From assembly GCF_014207255.1 (NCBI RefSeq), contig NZ_JACHCZ010000004.1:62001-126000 (forward strand): DNA of 64,000 nucleotides. The letters run 5' to 3'. Each line of letters starts with the position of its first letter. Position 1 is the first letter of the stretch. A program made the translations under genes and the position numbers. The notes beneath the pieces were generated by a model. The model was not told the DNA's origin. It was given only the letters and a program-made list of their open reading frames with translations, and ran no database searches. The stretch comes from Pseudomonas sp. JAI120 (GTDB lineage Bacteria; Pseudomonadota; Gammaproteobacteria; Pseudomonadales; Pseudomonadaceae). Shown in pieces: positions 15,501-23,187 of this stretch.

Positions 15501-17382
15501 CCTCTGCCAGCTTGCGTACGACATCGGCGGGCTTATAGGTACCGTCCGCCATCTGCCTGGAAATCAAGCTGCCTTGGGTCGCCGGCGCAAAAAAACGGGA
15601 GAACTCGGCCTGGTCCGGCGCCTGGGGTTCCAGCGCGACCAGGCTGTCCACAGCGCCCGAGAGATAGCCCGGCACTTGCAACTGATGAACACGGTATGCC
15701 TCGACATCCGAGAAACTCTGGGCGTGGACGCTGATATCGTCCTGAGTCCACCTCATCTTGAACGCGCTATCGAGGTCCGCGGACGACACCGCCCTGTGTG
15801 AGCCGAACCAGCCCTGCAATTGGTAACCATCGGGCAGTGCCAGTTGTTTGCTGTAGGTGTCCCAGGGAAAGAAACCCTCGAACCCAAAAGGGTTGGCACC
15901 CGTTTCCAGCAGTTCGGTCAACACGTAATGCTGGTCGGGATGCTTGAGTATCAGCGCCCCATATTCACGCTCACGCCGGGCGCCCACCTGCGCATGGGCG
16001 AACCGCGCCGCCTTGTCGGCCGACGAAAACGATTGGCCCAGCGTTGGTTTTTTGAACGGGAAGGTTGCATAGGGTACCCAGCCACTCTCGACCACACCTT
16101 CCACATCCCACAGCGGGCTGGTCTGCTCGACGCTCAACTCACCGGCTTCGGCCACCCGCGCCACAAACTGACGCGGGGTCAACGCCTGCTGAAGGTCTGC
16201 CTGCTCAGTACCGAGCAATCGGGTTTCCGCCGGCGAGCCACTGAACCGGTAGCGCAACAGCGCATTGTCCCGGGTGCGCAGGTACAACGAGATACCCAGC
16301 ACAGACGGCGACGCATGCAGGTAGCGACGGGATGTGGCGATGTAGGCTGCCAGCTCCTCGGGGCTGAAGAACTGCTGGTACAGCCAGGGTTCTATCGTGG
16401 GGAACAGCGCCGGCACCGGCCGCGACAAATAGAAGAACCCATGCAGGTGAAAGCCCTCCGGCAACAACGGCCCGCCCGCGAGCAACGGCAGCTGGTTATC
16501 GGCCGGCAATTGCGCGGCGCCGTCGAGGGAAAAAGCCTGGGTAGCGACGAACTCATCACGCAGCTCATGTTTGAGCACCATTGCCATCTGGTGCACGTTG
16601 GGCGTGCGCCTCATGCGGGCCTGCGCAGCATTCAGTGCCCGCGTCACATCAGGGTAGAGCCCGCCACACGCAATCGTCTCACGCCCTGCCTTCAAGGGCA
16701 GGTAAGGCTGCCAGAGATGATCGATGATGCCACTGACGCCGCCCCAATCCGCGTTGGCGACCAACAATGACAGGCGCCCTAAAGACGCCACCTTCTTGAT
16801 GAAACCTTCCAGCGAGCCGTCGTGCCCATCCTCAGGCACGGCGGTGCTGACGTTATCGATCCAATCGACAAACCTGCGCTCGGCTTCGGAGAAGCTGGGC
16901 AGGTACTTGAGCAGTACACCATTGGGGCCCGACAGGTAGGCAGCGCCAAACGCGCGCCCTTCATAGTGATTGAAGACAACGTCCCGCTCAGAAAAAAAAC
17001 TGTTGAAAATACGCACCTGAAGATCGCGGAACCGTGGGTTCTTCGCCTTCAAATCGGCAAATTGCTCAGGGTGGGAGTGCACCCCGCCCACCAGTTTATA
17101 ACCCGTCGGGGCGAGAAACTCGTTGCGCGCCCCACGCGCCAGCAGCAATGAAAAATCGAAGGTCACCGCCTTGCCGGGAATCGGCTCGGTGGCAAAGACC
17201 TTGTTATCCGCCAAGCGCTGGAGAATGACGCTGCCGTATTCCTTGTCACGCTTGTTGCCGATGCGCGCGTGCACATAACGCGCGGCATCGTCGGCACTGA
17301 TAAATGCAGGACTGAGCTTGTACTGAATACCTCTCACCGCCGAGGCGGCCGCTCGTTTTTCTCTGGGTAAATACTCTTCCAT
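9520..17382 (-). CDS. Giant 12-module protein with JAB/DUF4329-like domains
   Basis: A single uninterrupted frame of 2620 residues; I do not recognise the whole protein. It consists of twelve related modules ending near residues 233, 440, 656, 880, 1103, 1310, 1531, 1743, 1966, 2185, 2386 and 2590. Each ends with a block of type FVxRVAxAGxLxV...LW...G.V...WxPY. Modules 1, 4 and 6 resemble DUF4329 (JAB-like): (D/E)xEYGxxIL, then HSHP-x9-NPxF with H102/H104, H753/H755 and H1185/H1187, then YLSGPxxSLxxY. Modules 3 and 8 keep only a single SH; the rest lack the histidines. There is no signal peptide or membrane helix. The ATG at 17382 has AAGGAAG upstream; a GTG at 17472 is rejected. It is flanked by a strong terminator and the divergent urt promoter. 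Role unknown: perhaps peptidase-like or an effector scaffold. Confidence 0.85.
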   Translation of the reverse strand: MEEYLPREKRAAASAVRGIQYKLSPAFISADDAARYVHARIGNKRDKEYGSVILQRLADNKVFATEPIPGKAVTFDFSLLLARGARNEFLAPTGYKLVGGVHSHPEQFADLKAKNPRFRDLQVRIFNSFFSERDVVFNHYEGRAFGAAYLSGPNGVLLKYLPSFSEAERRFVDWIDNVSTAVPEDGHDGSLEGFIKKVASLGRLSLLVANADWGGVSGIIDHLWQPYLPLKAGRETIACGGLYPDVTRALNAAQARMRRTPNVHQMAMVLKHELRDEFVATQAFSLDGAAQLPADNQLPLLAGGPLLPEGFHLHGFFYLSRPVPALFPTIEPWLYQQFFSPEELAAYIATSRRYLHASPSVLGISLYLRTRDNALLRYRFSGSPAETRLLGTEQADLQQALTPRQFVARVAEAGELSVEQTSPLWDVEGVVESGWVPYATFPFKKPTLGQSFSSADKAARFAHAQVGARREREYGALILKHPDQHYVLTELLETGANPFGFEGFFPWDTYSKQLALPDGYQLQGWFGSHRAVSSADLDSAFKMRWTQDDISVHAQSFSDVEAYRVHQLQVPGYLSGAVDSLVALEPQAPDQAEFSRFFAPATQGSLISRQMADGTYKPADVVRKLAEVSRLRVVLGNGLWGAAGVVDRHWKPFAAVPPPKSRPGGVDRVVTLPTLSPAFISPDDAALWAHRRIGARREREYGGVILQNPGGYFFATEPVHGKELEFDVREVLSTHADGSFLSIPGYQRAALYHSHPADHDVVASSNPNFSPQQVKAHLNFFSTWDAAADIVWQKNFALSYVSGPDNSLIRYRPSGTFAEKQYAKWLLGEIADGPFGSDGTLEGFIKKMQMLGELSFVTASALWGGSRGVVPANWQPYQAFAHTPTGMRPLLSAVCTAPTDAIQAAVEGLPASQDTWRIGLILKRSGQPEYLATPALGTQQPRFSMTDFLMWNQDGRYVLPDGFVIEGFYCDAPPARSRVPEAQPWLYRSFFPALGLATAAQQARLIPSEQVAEQGVSLYLRAPDDAVLAYRFSYSQKEAGLYRVQGTTVDDHGFESALLTGVLTPQAYVHKVAMAGTLQVLSTSRIWDQAGEVVDNWRPFSNIPEPVVGPAFALPDDAAYWAHTSIGERRDKEYGGAILKRDNHYFATVPVAGDEVRFDFQRILATDDQGHFIAPASYECQGLYHSHPADTGEVKQHNPSFNLDQVALFTSFFSNADQVFALTHRDFTPVHYLSGPDGSLLKYTCSGSNEEQVLLRQMTGAEPVVPFTAFEGAVWNLAQAGDLRVVVANKVWGGIRGRVVKGWTLGSPVSREATVQDQPFFSPQTSMGHTAVLVALNSRDLSGRAAVGFVLKHRTAPSYIATLPAAPGTTLGSLFPVRENGQPKLVSNYRLVGLYYANSAQAPQKLPPEDAWLYKRFASPALLVDVMTQSLATTGIQIASLGLKLYLRTADNALLHWQVPSAESAHELFTLDGQTVTDKGNEAALLDGSLSPRDFVRRVARAGDLVVVQRGGLWSTLGPVHDSEALPLGSTAVSLSAAFLTADDAARHAHEKIGFRRGTAYGGYILKGTTGRFVFTEPMIIHGDGFATDLLTPIVGNGALVPPAGYRIHARYASHAALSAGDRERQQRLKWTLTDLEVNTTLFSDVEIRSVIQSRLPAYLSGSPNNLISYTPSGSDRELLVQSNTTREPGKNGYFERLESGALKPVDIVTRLADAGSLQVLVQSPLWGPRGRVYNDWTPNFEYAAAALQTPALGAVFSSQDAAAINAHVRGYGRNLDAQGCTAYILKHPQADEYVVSELLPMSTNGRWLSDASRGSGYLGGGSFVQNFVLVGLLYSQQWQPSGLPTLEAWLTQFFVTPEVLLRAEEDARYLPRASTNGALPVYLSTLDGALLRYQPQASTLLKAPSADEGVTIEGMSLRNGAFDTRRYISLVARAGDLRVLYSSQCWDRRGAVSPGTEQWRPYANFIRRRLGPAFHDQDDAARHARSLLQSNGLMGGLILKRPDGLFVTTEPLKVPREDFDPKWIFPDEVVSTGGFPGGHTIVARYRSSSPRDLPFALEARQESLYRNMLSTRVISAALSGQDASLVREYLLGSDGCVLSYTRSHTTLEEQLKKDLVPLNRVRGDRLENRIERQIRTGELTPAEFVTRLGNAGVLRVVEGSQAWGIPRRITGAFVAVQVEPLMIRNALADPAFSPIFTQQKDAVRYAHEHRRHGEHLQFGYIFKSKKNGRYMASLPLVRQSYRDFGQVFPHGLLPQDYGLEGFYLCASNETLAPVGDPLRQAFFSPTDIDTGIRFALQGVKDKQLAFYLSCQDGALLQYQYQGTDAQLDSWGRLVELRQQLRDGVRTVLSYVHDLIAIGQLDTLVPGRIWTTRNRIDQFWQPGVAEIFVPPWAAACGPVFSHGDDAVRDLKRRLSPYQSQQYLSAVLANGGGASFLATLPVAAGLAESLILRLFYSGPQGAVQPAVPPAPMPDFPSGYAVAGVHLLFSSMPATDSREARDQALIRNFVAPSSVSYFIRVLRGGTRQPAALYLSCLGGGLLKYLPSFSPQESQVLVAGPNVYPSVFLKGLVKVGKLFVLDKDDFWMNEGQLSEQQLERSNGPEIEGPEEDEPLSIRDRDEL

Positions 17383-17701
17383 GACACTTCCTTGATCACG
17401 CTCATTGTCGGTGCTCACCCGCACCGGGCCTGCAGAACGCCAGCCACCCAACAGCGTCCTCGCTTGGATCACAGCGAGGGCACTGCATAGTTATCCAGTT
17501 TTCTGGGGGCGCAGCACTCTTTAGGCGCACCGTCTGCACCGCCTATGCGTGCCTGCCCGCTATTGGTGCGCGCACAACCGCTGCCGGGCTTTTTCTCCAG
17601 TAAAACCGGGCATTTCGCCATCGGGCACATCCTTTGCTAGTACCTGTTCAGCGTTCACATCGGCCTATCAAAAAAAACTAAACGTTTACGGAGACCGCAC
17701 C
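17383..17701. other. Divergent control region between the giant gene and urtA
   Basis: About 320 bp without a convincing gene. It holds the start region of the giant gene, an inverted core GTGCGCGCAC near 17568-17577, other GCAC/GTGC half-sites that could bind NtrC, and the sigma-54 site of urtA. No obvious sigma-70 promoter for the giant gene was found. Confidence 0.5.
17623..17637 (+). promoter_or_regulatory. Sigma-54 promoter candidate for urtA
   Basis: GGGCACATCCTTTGC matches the sigma-54 consensus TGGCACG-N4-TTGC with exact GG-N10-GC spacing, differing at the first T and the G after CAC. It lies 65 nt upstream of the urtA ATG. RpoN/NtrC control of urea uptake is established in pseudomonads, so context supports it. 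Confidence 0.7.
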
Positions 17702-18967
17702 ATGAAGCGTCGCAGCTTGATCAAGGCTTTCACCCTGTCCGCCTCCATTGTCGCCATGGGCATGACGTGGACCGTGCAGGCCGCCGAGACCATCAAGGTC
17801 GGCATCCTGCACTCGCTGTCCGGCACCATGGCCATCTCCGAAACGTCCCTCAAAGACATGGCGCTGATGACCATCGACGAGATCAACGCCAAGGGCGGGG
17901 TGAATGGCAAGATGCTTGAGCCGGTCGTGGTGGACCCGGCTTCGAACTGGCCGTTGTTCGCGGAAAAAGGCCGGCAGTTGCTGACCCAGGACAAGGTCGC
18001 CGTGGTGTTTGGCTGCTGGACCTCGGTGTCGCGCAAATCGGTATTGCCGGTGTTCGAAGAACTCAACGGCCTGCTGTTCTACCCGGTGCAATACGAAGGC
18101 GAAGAGATGTCGCCGAACGTGTTCTACACCGGTGCGGCGCCGAACCAGCAGGCGATCCCGGCGGTGGAATACCTGATGAGCGAAGAAGGCGGCAGCGCCA
18201 AGCGTTTCTTCCTGCTCGGCACCGACTATGTGTACCCGCGCACCACCAACAAGATTCTGCGCTCGTTCCTGCACTCCAAAGGCGTAGCGGATAAAGATAT
18301 CGAAGAGGTCTACACCCCATTCGGCCACGCCGATTACCAGACCATTGTTGCCAACATCAAGAAGTTCTCCGCTGGCGGCAAGACAGCGGTGATCTCCACC
18401 GTGAACGGCGACTCCAACGTGCCGTTCTACAAAGAGCTGGCCAACCAGGGCCTGAAAGCCACCGACGTACCGGTGGTGGCCTTCTCCGTGGGCGAAGAAG
18501 AACTGCGCGGCATCGACACCAAGCCGCTGGTGGGCAACTTGGCGGCCTGGAACTACTTCCAGTCGGTGGAGAACCCGGTGAACACCAAGTTCGTCGCCGA
18601 CTGGAAAGCCTATGCCAAGAAACACAACCTGCCGGGCGCGGACAAAGCCGTGACCAACGACCCGATGGAAGCCACCTACGTGGGCATCCACATGTGGGCG
18701 CAGGCAGTGGAAAAAGCCAAATCCACCGACGTCGACAAAGTGCGTGAAGCACTGGCCGGCCAGACCTTCGCAGCGCCGTCGGGCTTCACCCTGACCATGG
18801 ACAAGACCAACCACCACCTGCACAAGCCGGTGATGATCGGCGAGATCCAGTCTGATGGGCAGTTCTCGGTGGTGTGGCAGACCCAGGAGCCGATCCGGGC
18901 GCAGCCGTGGAGCCCGTACATTCCGGGCAATGACAAGAAACCGGACTATGCGGTGAAGAGCAACTAA
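17702..18967 (+). CDS. urtA: Urea ABC transporter substrate-binding protein UrtA
   Basis: UrtA is the periplasmic urea-binding component of the high-affinity UrtABCDE transporter. The 421-residue protein has a signal peptide (MKRRSLIKAFTLSASIVAMG, cut near VQA-AE) and the UrtA-specific start TIKVGILHSLSGTMAISETS. It also carries NGLLFYPVQYEGEE and DYVYPRTTN, which separate UrtA from ordinary branched-chain amino acid binding proteins. The ATG at 17702 follows GGAG. It is the first gene of urtABCDE-ureDABC, under a candidate sigma-54 promoter. Confidence 0.97.
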   Translation: MKRRSLIKAFTLSASIVAMGMTWTVQAAETIKVGILHSLSGTMAISETSLKDMALMTIDEINAKGGVNGKMLEPVVVDPASNWPLFAEKGRQLLTQDKVAVVFGCWTSVSRKSVLPVFEELNGLLFYPVQYEGEEMSPNVFYTGAAPNQQAIPAVEYLMSEEGGSAKRFFLLGTDYVYPRTTNKILRSFLHSKGVADKDIEEVYTPFGHADYQTIVANIKKFSAGGKTAVISTVNGDSNVPFYKELANQGLKATDVPVVAFSVGEEELRGIDTKPLVGNLAAWNYFQSVENPVNTKFVADWKAYAKKHNLPGADKAVTNDPMEATYVGIHMWAQAVEKAKSTDVDKVREALAGQTFAAPSGFTLTMDKTNHHLHKPVMIGEIQSDGQFSVVWQTQEPIRAQPWSPYIPGNDKKPDYAVKSN

Positions 18968-18986
18968 AGCCCGACCACAGGTCAAC

Positions 18987-19014
18987 TGTGGGAGCGGGCT
19001 TGCCCCCTCCCACA
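18987..19014. repeat. Single REP palindrome between urtA and urtB
   Basis: TGTGGGAGCGGGC and its near-complement form an imperfect hairpin in the 76-bp gap. Placed after the gene for the most abundant component of the transporter, it may stabilise the urtA mRNA or reduce read-through into the permease genes. Confidence 0.75.
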
Positions 19015-19043
19015 CTGTCCGCGCATGACTAGGACATTTGTTT

Positions 19044-20546
19044 ATGCTCGCTGCCCTCAATCGCTATCTCCTGGCATTGCTGCTATTGCTGCCTTTGGCG
19101 GTACATGCCGGCGACGCCGAAGACTTCCTGGCCGCCAACCCGACGCAACAAGCCAAGCTGCTCCAGGACTGGGCCGCCCAGCCCGACCCGGCGCGCATCG
19201 AGTTGGTGGACGCCCTGCAACAAGGCCAGCTCACGCTCAACGGTGAAACCAAGACCGTGCGCCTGAACAACCGCCTGCGTGGCCTGATCAATAACGTACA
19301 AGCCAGCCAGCAACTGCTCGCCGCCGATCCCAAGGTGCGTCTGGCCGCTGCGCAAACCCTGCAAAAAAGCGCGCAACCTGCGCAACTCAAATTCCTCGAC
19401 CAGCAGGTCGCCGCCGAGACCAACGAGGACGTGCACACCGCCCTCAGCCTGGCCCTGGCCAACCTGCAACTGGTCGACACCGACCCGGTGGTGCGCCTCG
19501 CTGCGGTGCGCCTGCTCGGCAGTACCGGCGACCCGCTGGCCCGCACCCGCCTCGAAGCGCTGCTGGCGCCCGGTGTGGAAACCGACGCCGCCGTGCACAC
19601 CGCCGCCGAGACCAGCCTGGCCCAGGTCAAACGCAAACTGATGATGGGTGAAATCCTCGGCCAGGCCTTCAGCGGCATGTCCCTGGGATCGATCCTGCTG
19701 CTGGCGGCCCTGGGCCTGGCGATCACCTTCGGCCTGCTCGGTGTGATCAACATGGCCCACGGCGAGATGCTGATGCTCGGCGCCTACTCCACCTATGTGG
19801 TGCAACTGCTGATGCAGCGCTACGTGCCTGCGGCCATCGAGTTCTACCCGCTGATCGCGCTGCCGGTGGCGTTTTTCGTCACCGCCGCAATCGGCATGGC
19901 CCTGGAGCGCACGGTGATTCGTCACCTGTACGGGCGGCCATTGGAAACCCTGCTCGCCACCTGGGGCATCAGCCTGATGCTGATCCAACTGGTGCGCCTG
20001 GTGTTTGGTGCGCAGAACGTCGAGGTGGCCAACCCGCAGTGGCTGTCGGGCGGCATTCAAGTGCTGCCCAACCTGGTGCTGCCGTACAACCGCATCGTGA
20101 TCATCGCTTTCGCGCTGTTTGTGGTGGTGCTGACCTGGCTGCTGCTGAACAAGACGCGCCTGGGGCTCAACGTGCGCGCCGTCACCCAGAACCGCAACAT
20201 GGCCGCCTGCTGCGGCGTGCCCACCGGGCGTGTGGACATGCTCGCGTTTGGCCTGGGCTCCGGCATTGCCGGGCTGGGCGGCGTGGCGCTGAGCCAGATC
20301 GGTAACGTCGGCCCCGACCTGGGCCAGAGCTACATCATCGACTCGTTCCTGGTGGTGGTACTCGGCGGTGTCGGCCAGTTGGCCGGCAGCGTGATGGCAG
20401 CGTTCGGCCTGGGTATCGCCAACAAGATCCTGGAACCACAGATCGGTGCCGTGCTCGGCAAGATCCTGATCCTCGCGCTGATCATTCTGTTTATCCAGAA
20501 ACGCCCGCAGGGACTCTTCGCACTGAAAGGACGGGTGATTGACTGA
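19044..20546 (+). CDS. urtB: Urea ABC transporter permease UrtB
   Basis: UrtB is one of two inner-membrane permeases of the urea transporter, related to LivH. The 500-residue protein has a signal peptide (LLALLLLLPLAVHA-GD), then an extra region of about 190 residues of HEAT-like helical repeats (for example DPVVRLAAVRLLGSTGDPLA), then the LivH-like membrane domain (GVINMAHGEMLMLGAYSTYV). The extension is a normal property of UrtB. The ATG at 19044 with AGGA upstream is chosen over an in-frame TTG at 19038. Its stop overlaps the urtC start by one base. Confidence 0.96.
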   Translation: MLAALNRYLLALLLLLPLAVHAGDAEDFLAANPTQQAKLLQDWAAQPDPARIELVDALQQGQLTLNGETKTVRLNNRLRGLINNVQASQQLLAADPKVRLAAAQTLQKSAQPAQLKFLDQQVAAETNEDVHTALSLALANLQLVDTDPVVRLAAVRLLGSTGDPLARTRLEALLAPGVETDAAVHTAAETSLAQVKRKLMMGEILGQAFSGMSLGSILLLAALGLAITFGLLGVINMAHGEMLMLGAYSTYVVQLLMQRYVPAAIEFYPLIALPVAFFVTAAIGMALERTVIRHLYGRPLETLLATWGISLMLIQLVRLVFGAQNVEVANPQWLSGGIQVLPNLVLPYNRIVIIAFALFVVVLTWLLLNKTRLGLNVRAVTQNRNMAACCGVPTGRVDMLAFGLGSGIAGLGGVALSQIGNVGPDLGQSYIIDSFLVVVLGGVGQLAGSVMAAFGLGIANKILEPQIGAVLGKILILALIILFIQKRPQGLFALKGRVID

Positions 20547-21613
20547 TGAACCAGCCATTGATGCTCACGGCCGCACAAAAGGCCGGCCCCAAGGTGACGA
20601 TTGCAGTCGGCGCGGTGGTGCTGTTGCTCCTGCTGACCCTGCCGTTGTGTTCGCTGCTGTCGCCGGAAAACCCGCTGCATGTATCGGCCTACACCCTGAC
20701 ACTGGTGGGCAAGATCCTTTGCTACGCCATCGTCGCCCTGGCCTTGGACCTGGTGTGGGGTTATGCGGGGATGCTGTCCCTGGGCCACGGCCTGTTCTTT
20801 GCCCTCGGCGGTTATGCCATGGGCATGTACCTGATGCGCCAGGCCTCTGGCGATGAGCTGCCGGCGTTCATGACCTTTTTGTCGTGGACCGAATTGCCCT
20901 GGTATTGGGTCGGCACCGAGCACTTCCTCTGGGCCCTGTGCCTGGTGGTATTGGCGCCGGGCGTGCTGGCGCTGGTGTTCGGCTTCTTCGCGTTCCGCTC
21001 GCGGATCAAGGGCGTGTATTTCTCGATCATGACCCAGGCGCTGACCTTTGCCGGGATGCTGTTGTTCTTTCGCAACGAGACCGGGTTCGGTGGCAACAAC
21101 GGCTTCACCAACTTCCGCAGCATCCTCGGCTTTGGCATTACCGAACCAGGCACGCGTGCCGTGCTGTTCGTGGCAACAGTGGGGTTGCTGGTGGCGAGCC
21201 TGTACATCGGCTGGCGCCTGGCCCAGAGCAAGTTCGGCCGGGTGCTGACCGCTCTGCGCGATGCCGAGAACCGCCTGATGTTCTGCGGCTACGACCCGCG
21301 CGGCTTCAAGCTGTTCGTATGGGTGTTGAGCGCGGTGTTATGCGGCTTGGCAGGTGCGTTGTACGTGCCGCAAGTGGGCATCATCAACCCGAGTGAAATG
21401 TCGCCGACCAACTCCATCGAAGCCGCCGTATGGGTGGCCTTGGGCGGGCGTGGCACGCTGATCGGGCCGTTGCTCGGCGCGGGCGTGGTCAATGGTATGA
21501 AGAGCTGGTTCACCGTGGCCTTTCCGGAGTACTGGCTGTTCTTCCTCGGGGCGCTGTTCATCATCGTCACCCTGTACCTGCCCAAGGGCGTTATCGGGCT
21601 GTTGAAGAAATGA
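20546..21613 (+). CDS. urtC: Urea ABC transporter permease UrtC
   Basis: The second membrane permease, related to LivM. The 355-residue protein has about nine hydrophobic segments and the LivM-type motifs LDLVWGYAGMLSLGHGLFFA and FFAFRSRIKGVYFSIMTQAL. The start overlaps the urtB stop (TGATG), indicating translational coupling. The following gene, urtD, begins within 9 nt of its stop. Confidence 0.96.
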   Translation: MNQPLMLTAAQKAGPKVTIAVGAVVLLLLLTLPLCSLLSPENPLHVSAYTLTLVGKILCYAIVALALDLVWGYAGMLSLGHGLFFALGGYAMGMYLMRQASGDELPAFMTFLSWTELPWYWVGTEHFLWALCLVVLAPGVLALVFGFFAFRSRIKGVYFSIMTQALTFAGMLLFFRNETGFGGNNGFTNFRSILGFGITEPGTRAVLFVATVGLLVASLYIGWRLAQSKFGRVLTALRDAENRLMFCGYDPRGFKLFVWVLSAVLCGLAGALYVPQVGIINPSEMSPTNSIEAAVWVALGGRGTLIGPLLGAGVVNGMKSWFTVAFPEYWLFFLGALFIIVTLYLPKGVIGLLKK

Positions 21614-21621
21614 GGAACGTC

Positions 21622-22443
21622 ATGCTCGAACCTATTTTTGATGCGGGCAGCGGCCGCGATGCGATCGGCATCGGCCAGGCCGCAGGCACCGGCCTGAACA
21701 CCCGCCATGGCACCATCCTGACCCTCGAAGACATCAGCGTCAGCTTTGACGGTTTCAAGGCGCTCAACAACTTGAACCTGTACATCGGCGTCGGCGAATT
21801 GCGCTGCATCATCGGCCCCAACGGCGCGGGCAAGACCACGCTGATGGACGTGATCACCGGCAAGACCCGGCCCAGCCACGGCAAGGCCTGGTTTGGCGAA
21901 ACCCTCGACTTGACCAGCATGAGCGAAGTGCAGATCGCCCAGGCCGGCATCGGCCGCAAGTTCCAGAAACCCACGGTGTTCGAAGCCCTGAGCGTGTTCG
22001 AAAACCTGGAGCTCGCGCAGAAGACCGACAAGTCGGTGTGGGCCAGCCTGCGTGCACGCCTGAGCGGTGAGCAAAAGGATCGTATCGATGAAGTGCTCGA
22101 CACCATCCGCCTCACCGCTTCGGTGCATCGGCCCGCCGGGCTGCTCTCACACGGGCAAAAGCAGTTCCTGGAAATCGGCATGCTGCTGATGCAAGACCCG
22201 CAACTGTTGCTGCTGGACGAACCGGTGGCGGGCATGACCGACGCCGAAACCGAATTCACCGCCGAACTGTTCAAGCGCCTGGCGGGCAAGCATTCGTTGA
22301 TGGTGGTGGAACACGACATGGGTTTTGTCGGCTCGATTGCCGACCACGTGACCGTGTTGCACCAGGGCAGCGTGCTGGCCGAAGGGTCGCTGGAACAGGT
22401 GCAGGAAAATGAGCGGGTGATCGAGGTGTACCTCGGTCGCTAA
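21622..22443 (+). CDS. urtD: Urea ABC transporter ATPase UrtD
   Basis: The LivG-like ATPase subunit. The 273-residue protein has Walker A GPNGAGKT at residues 65-72, a variant signature LLSHGQKQFLEIGMLL, and Walker B LLLLDEPVAGM. The variant signature is typical of UrtD. The ATG at 21622 follows GAGGA; an ATG at 21610 overlapping the urtC stop is an alternative. It precedes urtE by 12 nt. Confidence 0.96.
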   Translation: MLEPIFDAGSGRDAIGIGQAAGTGLNTRHGTILTLEDISVSFDGFKALNNLNLYIGVGELRCIIGPNGAGKTTLMDVITGKTRPSHGKAWFGETLDLTSMSEVQIAQAGIGRKFQKPTVFEALSVFENLELAQKTDKSVWASLRARLSGEQKDRIDEVLDTIRLTASVHRPAGLLSHGQKQFLEIGMLLMQDPQLLLLDEPVAGMTDAETEFTAELFKRLAGKHSLMVVEHDMGFVGSIADHVTVLHQGSVLAEGSLEQVQENERVIEVYLGR

Positions 22444-22455
22444 GGAGAACTGAAC

Positions 22456-23154
22456 ATGCTGCAAGTCGACAAGCTGCACCAGTACTACGGCGGTAGCCAC
22501 ATCCTGCGTGGGCTGTCCTTCGACGTGAAGATCGGCGAAGTCACCTGCCTGCTCGGCCGTAACGGCGTGGGCAAAACCACCCTGCTCAAATGCCTGATGG
22601 GCCTGCTGCCGGCCAAAGAGGGCGCGGTGAATTGGGAGGGCAAGGCCATCACCGGCTTCAAGCCACACCAGCGGGTGCACGCAGGGATCGCCTATGTGCC
22701 CCAGGGCCGGGAGATTTTCGGGCGGCTGACGGTGGAAGAAAACCTGCTGATGGGGCTGTCGCGTTTTCCCGGCTCGGAAGCCAAGGAAGTGCCGGCGTTT
22801 ATCTATGAACTGTTCCCGGTTTTGCTGCAAATGAAGCACCGGCGCGGCGGCGATTTGTCCGGCGGCCAGCAGCAACAGTTGGCCATCGGCCGCGCCCTGG
22901 CCAGCCGTCCGCGCCTGTTGATCCTCGATGAGCCCACCGAAGGCATCCAGCCGTCGGTAATCAAGGAGATCGGCGCAGTGATCAAAAAACTCGCGGCGCG
23001 CGGCGACATGGCGATCCTGTTGGTGGAGCAGTTCTACGACTTTGCTGCCGAGTTGGCCGACCACTACCTGGTGATGTCGCGCGGTGAAATCGTGCAGCAG
23101 GGCCGCGGTGAAAATATGGAAAGCGAGGGTGTGCGCGGCTTGGTTACCATCTAA
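22456..23154 (+). CDS. urtE: Urea ABC transporter ATPase UrtE
   Basis: The LivF-like ATPase subunit, 232 residues, with Walker A GRNGVGKT at 34-41, signature LSGGQQQQLAIGRAL, and Walker B LLILDEPTEGIQPS. The ATG follows TAAGGAGAACTGAAC, a strong ribosome site. It is the last transporter gene; ureD starts 33 nt later on the same strand, so uptake and hydrolysis of urea are probably cotranscribed. Confidence 0.97.
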   Translation: MLQVDKLHQYYGGSHILRGLSFDVKIGEVTCLLGRNGVGKTTLLKCLMGLLPAKEGAVNWEGKAITGFKPHQRVHAGIAYVPQGREIFGRLTVEENLLMGLSRFPGSEAKEVPAFIYELFPVLLQMKHRRGGDLSGGQQQQLAIGRALASRPRLLILDEPTEGIQPSVIKEIGAVIKKLAARGDMAILLVEQFYDFAAELADHYLVMSRGEIVQQGRGENMESEGVRGLVTI

Positions 23155-23187
23155 CCTGTAGCGTCCTGACGATAAGCACAAGAAACC

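Noticed and set aside
17383..17472. A GTG start 30 codons upstream for the giant gene
   Set aside because: The ATG at 17382 has a good ribosome site, and the extra residues share nothing with the repeats and do not form a signal peptide.
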